From: Hemibagrus wyckioides
Taxonomy: Eukaryota > Chordata > Actinopteri > Siluriformes > Bagridae
Direction: 5' to 3'
NCBI RefSeq assembly: GCF_019097595.1
Contig: NC_080710.1
Coordinates: 12,763,280-12,827,279 of the forward strand
Length of the DNA: 64,000 bases
The position numbers and the translations under genes are program-made. Shown one piece after another: positions 12,601 through 25,295 of this stretch. The notes beneath the pieces are model-generated. The model ran no database searches, was not told the DNA's origin, and worked only from the letters and a program-made list of their open reading frames with translations. Each line of letters begins with the position of its first letter. Position 1 is the first letter of the stretch.

Positions 12601-15169
12601 GCAGGGCCCCGGGACTGGATTACGCAACAGAGAGGACATGAGTCGCATGGAGATGGTCCAGCGACTAGCCAAGGATGGATGCCGCCTCCTTCACAGCCCG
12701 CTTAAACCCACTGAACGACCAGCCGAGGTGAGTCAGTGTATACATACACCACAAAGACACACTTATACATAAACATGCACTTTATACAGATGTGTTTTAC
12801 TGCTTAATTATTGTCCACAATCAGAAGCCTGTTCCCTACTGACTTTCAACTCTGAAATGTGTACATGAATGAACAGAGCTGCAGTTTGAAATATTTAATT
12901 ATATTGCATTAAAAATGAAAGTGAATCAATCATAATATAAATAAATAAATCATAGAAATAAATCGCATTATTTTTATGTGCATGTTTTTTTTTTTTTTCA
13001 AAATGTAACTCAGTATTATTATCTGGGTCTACCATTAGAGTACGAAAGAGCTGAGCACAAATACATGCCAAATAATGATCGCATGCCTCTTTCTGATTGG
13101 CCAGTTTAATTCCCACTTCTTGTCATTTGATAGTTATTTTAACAATGACCGGAAGGTCTGACCTAATTGCCATGAGACCGCATCGAACCAGTCTACCTGC
13201 TAATACATCCAGGCACTTAATTGTTTTTATACAAATGCCTATGTCTTGCTGACCTTTCCTTTGCACAGTTTCATTGTACACCCTGACAATAAAAACCTGA
13301 CACGAGACACGTAAAAGCAAAAATCACACCCTTGTGGTCAGGTTTCCTGCCTTGTTATTACAAGCTATTTTGTTAGAATTTCATTGATTTACTGGTTATT
13401 ATGAGCTCAGGCTTTATTATCAGCTCAGCATTTATTTTTAATATTTTATGGCACTAAAACATGGACATCCCAAAAGATTAGTTTCTAGTTTTTAAAAAAC
13501 TAGAAATCATAACATTAAAATGTTAGTGTAACATTTATTAAAATCAGCCAATCATGGAAGCAGTGCAATGCACAAAACGCACAAGAGCTTCATCATGAAT
13601 ATTTGAGAACTGCTGATCTTCTGATGTCCTTCGGTAACTCAAATAACCACTCTTTACAAACATGGCAAACAGAAAAGCATTTGCAGAATGCATAACATTT
13701 TAAACCTAATCCTAAAGGAAAATAGGCTAAAACAAAAAACCTGTTCAAATATGTAGCATATAAATTATCTGTTCTGCATATTTCTTCTTTCAAATATTAA
13801 TAGTGGCTGCATTAGTTTTACCTTAAAGTTTCTATAGAATTATATTCACTAGAAAATACACTAATGTTGCCAAAAGTTTTGGGACGTCACATAAATGTAA
13901 TATGGAGTTGTCCCACCCTTTGCAGCTATAACAGCATCATCTCTTCTGGGAAGGCTTTCCACAAGGTTTAGGAGTGTGTTTATAGAAAATTTTGACCATT
14001 CCTCTAGAAGCGCATTTGTGAGGTCAGACATTGATGCTGGACGAGAAGGCCCGGCTCACAGTCTCTGCTCTAATTCATCCCAAAGGTGTTCTATCGGGTT
14101 GAGGTCAGGACGGGTTGAGGTGAAGTTCCTCCACACCAGACTCACTCATCCATGTCTTTATGGACCTTGCTTTGTGCACTGGTGTACAGTCATGTTGGAA
14201 CAGGAAGGGGTCATCCCCAAACTGTTCCCACAAATTTGGGAGCATGAAATTGTCCAAAATGTCTTGGTATGCTGAAGCATTAAGAGTTCCTTTCACTGGA
14301 ACTAAGGGGCCAAGCCCAACCCCTGAAAAACAACACCTGAATTCAATGATTTGGAGGGGTGTCCCAAAACTTTTGGCAATATAGTTTAGAAGAATATTTA
14401 TGAATGCGTATTAGTGGTAGAAAGAAGACTATTATAAAAAATAAAGAGCAGATTGGAGTGCATTATATGCTGTGCAATATCTGTTATGTGTATGTGTGTA
14501 TGATGTAGACATGACTTTGAAATTGATAACTTTAAAATTTTGTATGAAATCTGTATTTCATATACTGGGATTGTGTCTCTGTTCATTTGAAGCCTGGTGT
14601 TGGACACATACATGGACACATACGATGCAGAGAGCAAGAAAGTCAAACAGATTTGTTCTTTATTCCTTACAGCCTTCTCTTTTAGTTGAAACAATGTACA
14701 GTATATTAACTAGTTTACACAGTCTGGGATATGATTATATGAACTGACTGGCTGACCTCATCTCACATTCTGTGTGAAGCCAAACAAGATCCTTGAGATG
14801 TATCATTTAGCGCATTAAATCATATCAAAACAGATACAATTGTTTGTTAATACATCTGCATAGTCTTGGATTAAAACACGACAGCGCTCTGGTGTATATT
14901 GATGCCTATAGCCAAGTACACTGACATTTAGATGCAGTCTGCTTTTTTGATTTAGACTCCTATTTTAAAAAGTGCATACCATTCCTACTGGAAAATGTCC
15001 TGGGCTATCTCTGCCTTTACTCAGCTAAAGTGGCTATAAACTCTGGAATTAAACAAACCTCGTATTTGACTCTTGTCTGTTCAGAGGTTGACCTTTGAGT
15101 GTTCCTCACTTTTTTCATTTCTCTCCAGCATGTTTCGTATTATTCATTTCATATAAGCACAGTATATAC

Positions 15170-15241
<72 letters not shown>

Positions 15242-16487
15242 TATATTGCCAAAAGTATTCGCTCACCTGCCTTGACTCGCATATGAACTTAAGTGACATC
15301 CCATTCCTAATCCATAGGGTTCAATATGACGTCGGTCCACCCTTTGCAGCTATAACAGCTTCAACTCTTCTGGGAAGGCTGTCCACAAGGTTTAGGAGTG
15401 TGTTTATGGGAATTTTTGACCATTCTTCCAGAAGCGCATTTGTGAGGTCACACACTGATGTTGGACGAGAAGGTCTGGTTCTCAGTCTCCGCTCTAATTC
15501 ATCCCAAAGGTGTTCTATCAGGTTGAGGTCAGGACTCTGTGCAGGCCAGTCAAGTTCATCCACACCAGACTCTGTCATCCATGTCTTTATGGACCTTGCT
15601 TTGTGCACTGGTGCACATTCATGTTGGAAGAGGAAGGGGCCAGCTCCAAACTGTTCCCACAAAGTTGGGAGCATGGAATTGTCCAAAATGTCTTGGTATG
15701 CTGAAGCATTCAGAGTTCCTTTCACTGGAACTAAGGGGCCAAGCCCAGCTCCTGAAAAACAACCCCACACCATAATCCCCCCTCCACCAAACTTTACACT
15801 TGGCACAATGCAGTCAGACAAGTACCGTTCTCCTGGCAACCGCCAAACCCAGACTCGTCCATCAGATTGCCAGATGGAGAAGCGCGATTCATCACTCCAG
15901 AGAACGCGTCTCCACTGCTCTAGAGTCCAGTGGCGGCGTGCTTTACACCACTGCATCCGACGCTTTGCATTGCACTTGGTGATGTATGGCTTGGCTGCAG
16001 CTGCTCGGCCATGGAAACCCATTCCATGAAGCTCTCTGCACACTGTTCTTGAGCTAATCTGAAGGCCACATGAAGTTTGGAGGTCTGTAGCGATTGACTG
16101 CAGAAAGTTGGCGACTTCTTCGCACTATGCGCCTCAGCATCCGCTGACCCCGCTCTGTCAGTTTACGTGGCCTACCACTTCGTGGCTGAGTTGCTGTCGT
16201 TCCCAAACACTTCCACGTTCTTATAATACAGCTGACAGTTGACTGTGGAATATTTAGGAGCGAGGAAATTTCACGACTGGATTTGTTGCACAGGTGGCAT
16301 CCTATCACAGTTCCACGCTGGAATTCACTGAGCTCCTGAGAGCGACCCATTCTTTCACAAATGTTTGTAAAAACAGTCTGCATGCCTAGGTGCTTGATTT
16401 TATACATCTGTGGCCATGGAAGTGATTGGAACACCTGATTCTGATTATTTGGATGGGCGAGTGAATACTTTTGGCAATATAATGTAA

Positions 16488-16539
<52 letters not shown>

Positions 16540-19500
16540 ATATATCTGTATCTGTATTGATGTCAACAAGCCTCCATGAATTCAGTGTCAGTGAAAGGAA
16601 TTGTGTTCTGAAGGGTCTCCAATCAATAATAATTCATCTATAATCTATAATCATCTATAATTCTGTCAGGATGAATATTGACATTCTGATGAATATTGCA
16701 TATCAAAATGGTCAAGTCAAATCAAGAAGATTTTATTGTCATTGTCAAGCTATTTATTGGTAAAGGCATATACAGCTGGTGCAGTACACAGTACAATGAA
16801 ACAACATTCATTGTACTACATTAAACAACACTATGAGAGGCAACCTAGAACTAAGTACACTACACAGTACTGCATAAAGTGCATGTGTGTGAACAGTGCA
16901 AGGCAGTACAGTACAGTCACACATTCAGGAACAGTGCAGTGCCGAGCAACACACAGTTCTGTAATGAGTAAAGTGCTTTTTTACAGCCGTCCATCTATAA
17001 AGGAAGTGTTTAAAATAGAATTTAAAAATAAAATACAAAAGATACAAAAATAGAATCATAAGGAAATAAATGCAGTCTACTGTACAATAAAGTGGAAGGC
17101 TGTACAAGGTGACTGATATGTTGATATGAGTAACGTGTATACGATTGAGTAAAGTGGGAAGTGTGTGCAATGGTTGTGAAGTTATAGTGTATTCTGGGAA
17201 GTGAGCTCCCAAAGTACTGTTTTGTAGTAGCAGTCTAATAGAAATGTGCAAGGGAGTGCATTGATGAAGAGTTGAGTATGAGTAGGTGTTGGTGTGTGTG
17301 AGTGTGTGGCTTGGTGTCAGTCTCTGGGTATTGAGGAGTCTGATGGCTCTGTGGAAGACACTGTTACACAGTCTGGCTGTGAGGGCCTGTTACCTTTTTC
17401 CAGACTGCAGGAGGGTGAAGAGATTGTGTGAAGGGTGCATGGGGTCTTCCACAATGATACTTAAGGTATAACAAGAAATATGATTTCACCTTGCTATTAT
17501 GGTTTAGATGTAGTCTGTTTTCTTGGCTGCAGAGACATAAATAACTTCACTATGGTATGAACGTGTATGTATTAATGTCTTTAGGGAAGATGAGGAGGTG
17601 CTCATGCTTAGCTTCTACAAACAGTAGCATAGCTCTGATAGTGTACATGTTTCTTCCTTTTAAGTCAGACATCATAAATCAGTCTAGTCTCCAAACTGTC
17701 TAGATACAATAAATAGTCAGAGGCTATAACATATCAAAGCTGGTCATAGCAATACAGTCAGTTGTTAATCTTCTGCAAGGGCCTCCAGGTCATCAGGGTA
17801 TGCGTGACCTCTCATTCAGATGACAGCTTTAAAGATGCTCTTGTACTGTGAACTGATGAAGCACAATAAGTCCAATGGACAGATAAGTTTTTCCCCTGAG
17901 GAATAGTAGGGATGACCTCTGTGGTCATTTCTATTGATCTTTCTCTGAATTAATCTTTTGGATATTTTAGATGTCACAGGGTTTAATGGGTTGGCCTGTT
18001 TGACCCTGATATTTTACACTGACAACATACTCATGAGATTGATCAGTTAAAGTGCCCAGAGGTAACATCACTGAAATGTCTTTCTGAAATATTTGAAGAC
18101 ACTTGCATCGGATCTTGGATGTTTGGAAGTAATCATTTGGATGAAAGCCCAATTCCGAACCTCGTGGCAGAGGCAGTCATCTGCTTGTGCATGGTGTCAA
18201 TACATCATCATTATAAGAGCTTGTGATGGTGTAGGGTGCATGAGCAGAAAGTTTCACTTTGGTTTCATTTGACCACAGAACATGAAGCCAGTTCTAATGA
18301 TGCTTGGTGAAGTTCAAGCATTGCATTCTGTTAGTTTCTCTCACTGTGGGCTCACTGTATTGGAACAACACGGCTAATTCTGTTGTTTTTCTGTACACTG
18401 AAGATAATTTGGTTTAATATTAAAAGATGAATGTGAGACAATAAATCAGAATTTCAGCTCTCAGTTTTGACCACCCAATTCCAATAATATTGGAACATCT
18501 CATTTTTGCCATCAATCCATAAACCTATTGACACATGGAACCAAATTGTTTGTTTGTTCATTTGGGATGATTTTTCAGGCTTGTAGCATAGCTTCTTTCA
18601 TTTGTTGTTTGCTTTTGGAGGTTTTTCCTCTTCTGCTTCTTCTTCAGCAAGTGAAATGCTGCTCAGTTGGTCTAAGGTCTGGTGACTGCCCCATCCAGTC
18701 TAAAACCTTCCACCTTTTTCCCCTAATAATTTAGGAAGGCAATGTATATGAGGATGAAAAACAAACGAAAACCTTGAAATGACCATATAAATTGGAGAGA
18801 CGGTTCATTAAATTTGTGGCTGAAAGAGTAAACTTGTACTACTGGTCAATTGTTCTCAAAAGCCTTAACCATGGTCCTTTTTTGTGACACCTATTCGCAA
18901 TAGACAATGCAAAATAAAAAAAAAGTTTCCATTAGACTCAATCGTATAGATGCTTTTCCAACAAGTTTCCTGTAATGTTTGAGGAAATATAGACGCCTGG
19001 AACTGTCCTGAGATTATTATTAGCATAGTCCCTAAATAACTTCCTTGTATCTCCAAAGCAGCAGGAAATGTGACCCTTAACAATAAAAGTGACACGAACT
19101 TCCAGGGTCAGTAGTAGTTTAAGTGGTTAAGGCTCTGGGTTGTTGATCAGAAGATCAGGGTTCAAGTCTCAGCCTGGCCCCCTCCAGGAGTGCTGCATCA
19201 TGGCTGACCCTGCGCTCTGACCCCAATCTCCAAGGACGGGATATGGGGAAAAAAGAATTTCACTTAACTCACTTACTTAACAAATAGGGTTGACATTTCA
19301 GCAACACTTAATATGAAGGAAGCTGAGTTTGTTGTAGTCCTAGTGAGCACATAAGTGTTTAAAGAGCTTTTTTGCCAACATTAATGGGACATCTAGATTT
19401 TTATGAACATTTTTATGATTTTGAAGACACCAATAATACTACCCTGTTCATAGTAATACAGTCACAGTAATATAACCAAATAAACATTGTAGAAACCAAA

Positions 19501-20584
19501 TAAACAAAATGCTTCGGTTCCAAAAAGAAGGCAAATTTTTGTCTGTGGTCTATTTAAGTAGGGCAGATGTCTGTGGTAGGTGTGTGCAGTCTGGGGTATT
19601 CTGTACTCTTTACACTTTGCTGTGGAGATATGAAGATAAAATGAATTAGTTTTTCAACCTATTTTTGAAGCATAGTTTCATATCTTCTGCTGCTTGCTGG
19701 AAACACACTCCTATAACATTTGTGATCTTATGCCAGTGGATTCAGGTTTTAATATGATGGTTTGTCATTCTCACAGTTGAGCAGTCAAATAATTTAGCAG
19801 TGAAAGCTCCACCCTAACAGAGAAAAGTATCTTCCCTGCCCCAGGAACTAAAGACATTGTGGAAGGGCTCACAAATGGCACCACAAAAAAGAGTTTGCCT
19901 TATCATCCAGACATCATGACATCCATGGCCAAGGATCATCTTAGGGAGCAAAGTTGGATTGGATGCGTTTTCTGTGTGACACTATTGCACTGTAAATCAG
20001 AGTAAAACTAGCCAATTATGGACATCTGTGAGCTTGTCTATGTGGAAGAGGATAGATAGCACTTTCCTCAGTGTGTGTTATGCTGCCCTGTGTTTGATTC
20101 TTTCAGTGCTCCAAGTTTTTGGAAGAGACCTATTTTAGCTTTTGGGGGAAAAAAGTTCTGGACTCTGTACGCTGTTCTCAAATATATTGATGCCAGTGGA
20201 TTTGTTTTTACTATGCTAGTGTCTATTAAATCTGTTATACGCATAACTGTGTAGAGCTGCATGCTTGTGGAGTTGTCCTGGATTGTGTTCTTTTCCTGAG
20301 TAAAAGCTAGACTGAGAACAGTGTGTACAGACATCAGTGTGTGTCTGCGACAGCTCTAATGGAGTGTGTTTTGGAAAGAAGCTGATTGCTCCAATAACAG
20401 CCTCTTTAGTGGGTTAGTTGTCGTTGCAGTATTTGCTGTTGATTGATTGGATGCGAGTGCCTCATCAATCCATTCTGTGTGTGTGTTGTGAGGACAGGTG
20501 TGATTAAGGTCTTCATTGCAACTGGCAATTAGGGCAGAAAAGTGCAAGCTTTTCAGCCAGTCTGCCTGCATAATTATACGTGCC

Positions 20585-20620
<36 letters not shown>

Positions 20621-20691
20621 TTGACTGAGGGGCAACTACGTTTTATGTGCAGGATGTGTAAAACGAGAACACATTGAAATTCAAATACATG

Positions 20692-20728
<37 letters not shown>

Positions 20729-21324
20729 GTGCACATCAATGACAGTCAGTTTTAATACTGGTGCCTGATAAGGCAATTGAGTATGAATTAAACTCCTCTT
20801 TGTTCCCAGCACCAGCACCCCCACATTTACACACCCTGCTGTATAACACACCAGTTTATGTGGCACACAAACCAGCAGTCTCCAGAACGAGACAACACTT
20901 GTTCGATATAAACAGTCCTCTCCCTGCTATATAAACATGCTCAAGCACACAGGACATGGCTAGGAGCAGAATAGATTAGACATTGCCCCAAGGCACAGCA
21001 CACATATTACCACTTCCTGCCAATTTCTTCAGCTTAGAGCATGGCAGAATTACCAAAAAGAAATTTACCCGTATTTGTCATATAATATTGGCCGTGTTGT
21101 TGTTTTTCAACTGGATATTTGCAGTAGTTATATCAATGGTTGGGTGTCTGATCATTGTTTCATTGTTACCAAGGATCGAATGAGTAATGGACACACATAA
21201 GCCGGTGTGTGACGGATTATACGAGTGTGTAAGATTGATAACCCCCAAGTGATGAGGTGGCAGAGTTATAGCATGACCCATACACCTCCTGATTCCTTTG
21301 TTCCAAAGGCACCGCCTCTGATAA

Positions 21325-21355
<31 letters not shown>

Positions 21356-21911
21356 GCTCAGAAAAGTACACAGTGCATGACAGTACAAAAGTAATTGAGT
21401 GACAGCTTTGCTAATGTACCTATTATTAAAAATATGCACAAAGCCACACACGAATATGAATGTAGAGACCTGCATCGTGTTGGCGGATGATCAAATAAAA
21501 GCTCTTTGATGTGGCTGGTGTAATTTTGGGATTTAGAGAGGGGGTATATATATATATTGATGGAAATCAGTAGGAAAAGGGAATCTCCTTGGTGACACAC
21601 TCCACCTCCCTTCCTTCATCTCTCTCTCTCTCTTTCCTCAGCCCCTCGGTGACGCAGCAGTCCGTGTGTGTGTGAGAGAAAGGAGCCGAGAGATGCTGCT
21701 GCTTCAGAGGACTACGTCAGAGCAAGTGCCCTCCTCCTCTTCCTCATCCTCCCCCTCCTCCCTTGCCAGGAGGTGAGCTGCATGAATACACACACACACG
21801 CATGCACACACACACATGGGTGCGTACCGGCTTGTGAGTGCGCACACTTTCCCTTTCTCTTTCTCTCTTCTTTCCTCCCATCACTCTTTCAGTCTCTTTC
21901 CTTCTCTTCAT

Positions 21912-21943
<32 letters not shown>

Positions 21944-24900
21944 CACACACACATATACACACACAAACAGCCATTCAGTGAGTATGTGCCGCGTTTCCAC
22001 TGGCTCCCTCACACCGAGCTCTTTACTCTGAAGTTGATAAGCAGCGCAGGGCTTGCAGCTTGTCCTCAGGGCTTGGCTCATTGAGCACTCTGGAGCTGCC
22101 GGTTCAATGTGGTAGGTAAGAGCCGGTGCTAGCATGGGCAGCAAGCGTCCGCTTGAAGGCAGGGTGATGCTGGCAGCGCTGGTGGAGCAGGAGGAAGACG
22201 AGGACGAGGACGGCGGCTCGGACAGCAGTAGCAGCGGCGACCGAGTGACGATACCCACCTTCGATGTACCCTACTTCCGCTACATCGATGAAGAGGGCAC
22301 GGAGGATGAGGAGTGGTGCAGCAGTAGCCGATCATTGTCCTCCATCGAGGAAGAAGACTCTAGTGACTCATCTCTGTCTCACAGGTACGCCAGTGTCCCC
22401 GCCAGTCCCGAGAAGGTTCTAGAACACCTGCTGAGCCACCTGACGCTGGACGAGGACAACGGGAGCCCTCAAGCCAGAGAGACAGGTGGGCTCTCATCTC
22501 ACTCTTTACCCTAGAGAGGCAGACAGTGCTGTAGGTTCAGCCCGTTGGATCATTATGCTCCATAACATTTTTAACTGCACTCAGTTTACTTTTGCTTAGT
22601 TTACAAATGAGGCGTGTGCACGTAGGAAATGTCGAGGGTTTGCAGCTGTTTCTTGATTCCCAAGTGTATCTCTAGGCAGAATACGAGTCGGGTCTCCCAC
22701 GTACAGTTAAAAAACAAGCAGATGTACATGTGCTGCACCACTGATGCTCGGTCCCAGCTTCCTATTTAGTTATTCATCTTAAAGCATATTATTTCTATGC
22801 AGCAGTTGTGTAATCATAGGGTACACAGGTGTGTGAAAAAATCCTACATCTGATTCCGCTGACAGATGCTGGGAGTTTAAAGGGTTTATCTGAATATTGC
22901 TTTATTAACTGGAACTCTTCTAAGTAATGACAGGATGTCTGTTTTAAAGGAGGAGGTCACTCCTTCACTCTGTTCAGTAAAGCTGGATTTCGCTGATGTT
23001 TGCCCTGGGATTACGAACAGGTTTTGTCAGTTAACCTAAACAATCATTTTCCAGCACGTACCCCAATTAGATTTTAAGTGTTAAGACAAAACCTTTCAAT
23101 AAATGTATCTTTGCAAATATCATTTTTAAATTATTATACAAGTTGCTATAATGTTGTAGTTAATAGTTTAACAAAAAAAAATTAATGTGAAGTGGCTTAT
23201 ACCTACAGGTACATTTTAATAATAAGCTGACTGGTAAATCTTACAATATTGGTGCTGTTGATGAGGGACGTGTGTATAGTCCAGAACACAACTCTCTCTC
23301 TCTCTCTCTCTACAGGACGCATGCTAGAGAATTGAGATATTAGTGTTTATTTGAGATATTAGTGTTTATATTAGGGACCCACTGTCCAAAATATCCATCA
23401 TAGAGTATATCGTTTTGATGATGAAGTTCCACTTTGCCACTACAGCAGAAGTTTGTCCTAGGTGTGAGTGTCGTGAATGTCCAGGGAATCCACTGATACG
23501 TGGAATAGACCTCACTGATCAAAATTTGATGTTTAAAATCAAATACCAAAAAACACCAAACACCAAAAAAACAATAATGACGAATTGGCTTTATGTGAAA
23601 CTTAATTGTGGTCTCAAATAATGGTTGTATTAGCCCCTAGAAAAGCCCTGCTTCAAAAAATCAGCCTTTCTGGAATAAAATAAACATTTTTTTCTCCATT
23701 TTAAGAGAAACCCAGATTAAAATACTCATTTTTAGTGTGAATTAAACAGTTGTTTGCAAGACCGTCTGTTTTTGTTAATAAGCTGGGGTTGTTAATTGAG
23801 GTCAGCATCCTGGTTGTTGCAGGTTTATTTTGGTGTGTGTGCGTGTGTGCCTGTGTGTGTGTGTGTGTGTGGCGTGTTTTGTTTGTCTAAGTTGAGACAT
23901 CCTGTCTCCCATGGCATGCACACCTGGAGGCATTTAGAGTGTCATGGATTGTAAAGATCATAGATTGATGTTTGTTTAGGATATGTCGCTTTCTGCAGCT
24001 TTAAATAAAAAAACAGGGATTCGTTGATTAGAGTAATAATAATCTTCTTAATATTTTAATAATTGTGTGTGTGGAAAAAAACCTTTAGAAAACCATGGGA
24101 TCCATGACTTCTAGTAAACCTTCTGTAAACGCAATTACTGTACAGCAACAATATCTATTGCATGCTGTCGGAAACATAATATGTTTATATTGTATGGTGT
24201 GTGTGTTTAAAGGTCTTGACTATTGAACTGCTGAAGTTAATGGGAAAAAAGGGAGAGATAGAACGAAGAGTTTGCAAATGTCAGTTCTGCTGATCACCTC
24301 GTTCCCCTGTGGTGATGTTCAATCTAACAGTATTGATCTCCATTCTCTCTGGAGGAACCCGGTCACCGTGTAGTAAACCCTGCGCACACGGGCTTGACAG
24401 AACTGATGAACACACAGATGAGTGTGTATTTATTAGGAAACTGTAAGCCGATTGTAAATTATAACACATATCGATTATTATATCTACATAAAGAAACATG
24501 AGCTCTCATGCTTTATAGAACGTCACTGTCCAGTTCTTGGATCTGATTGGTCAGAAGCTCTGATAGTTGTGTTGACTTCAAGACAAAGATACAGCATTTG
24601 TATAGAATTATGTTGTATTTCTATAGTACATGGATATGTTTATTTCATTGTTTGGAGGAGTCTCCGGTGCCAGCATGTTGTAAACAGCCCAGCTGTAATT
24701 TTACGTTTTTTTTGCCACAGAAGAGCCGTCAGCACAGAGGACTTTGTGCTTTCTCTGTAACATGACAAGCTGTGTTTTATTGTCTTGTTAACTGCAAGAG
24801 AGAGAGAGAGAGAGAGAGAGAGTGAGAGAGAGAAAGAAAAAAGAAAAAGGGGCTGGTTTATGGGACGACTGTTTATAGCCCCTGGTACATATTATAACAG

Positions 24901-25250
24901 GATCTGTCCAGTTTTACAGGTGTTCCACAACATTAACTGTACTATAAATGGACAAAAAAAAATAAAAATAAATGTGGTATAAAAGGAATAGAACACTTCA
25001 GGATGTGTTGTTTTTGGAAAATAATCAGTGTTAGCAAAGCAACTCTTTTCCTAGAACAGGACAAAGTGTCTTATTCCTTATTTATTATTATAAAGAATCA
25101 TACAGTAGGATATTCATGCTTGGCTTTTTCTTTTATCTATGAAAAGAAAGAATGAACTCACTGCAGCTTGTATGGCTGTGTTAGGCTGAGCACCAGTACA
25201 GTTGAGTGAGTGCTAACCTCATTAAAGCCATTGATGGCTAATCGCTGTTG

Positions 25251-25295
<45 letters not shown>

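Noticed and set aside
19105..19180. tRNA gene from A- and B-box-like motifs
   Set aside because: No cloverleaf or acceptor stem can be formed, and the same unit recurs inverted at 31360, so it is a SINE head.
20924..20934. TATATAAA box as a promoter for the rapgef5 short form
   Set aside because: It lies about 1.2 kb from the short-isoform ATG, with an acceptor-bounded exon in between, and has no supporting initiator or GC-rich context.
21668..22084. A 138-codon open frame over CA and CT repeats
   Set aside because: Its translation is dominated by Thr-His and Ser-Leu repeats from microsatellites. Only the 21642-21772 part in the other frame behaves like an exon.
22106..22121. Donor-like AG|GTAAGA just before the ATG at 22134
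   Set aside because: Using it would splice out the well-supported start codon. It may mark an untranslated exon, but nothing confirms this.
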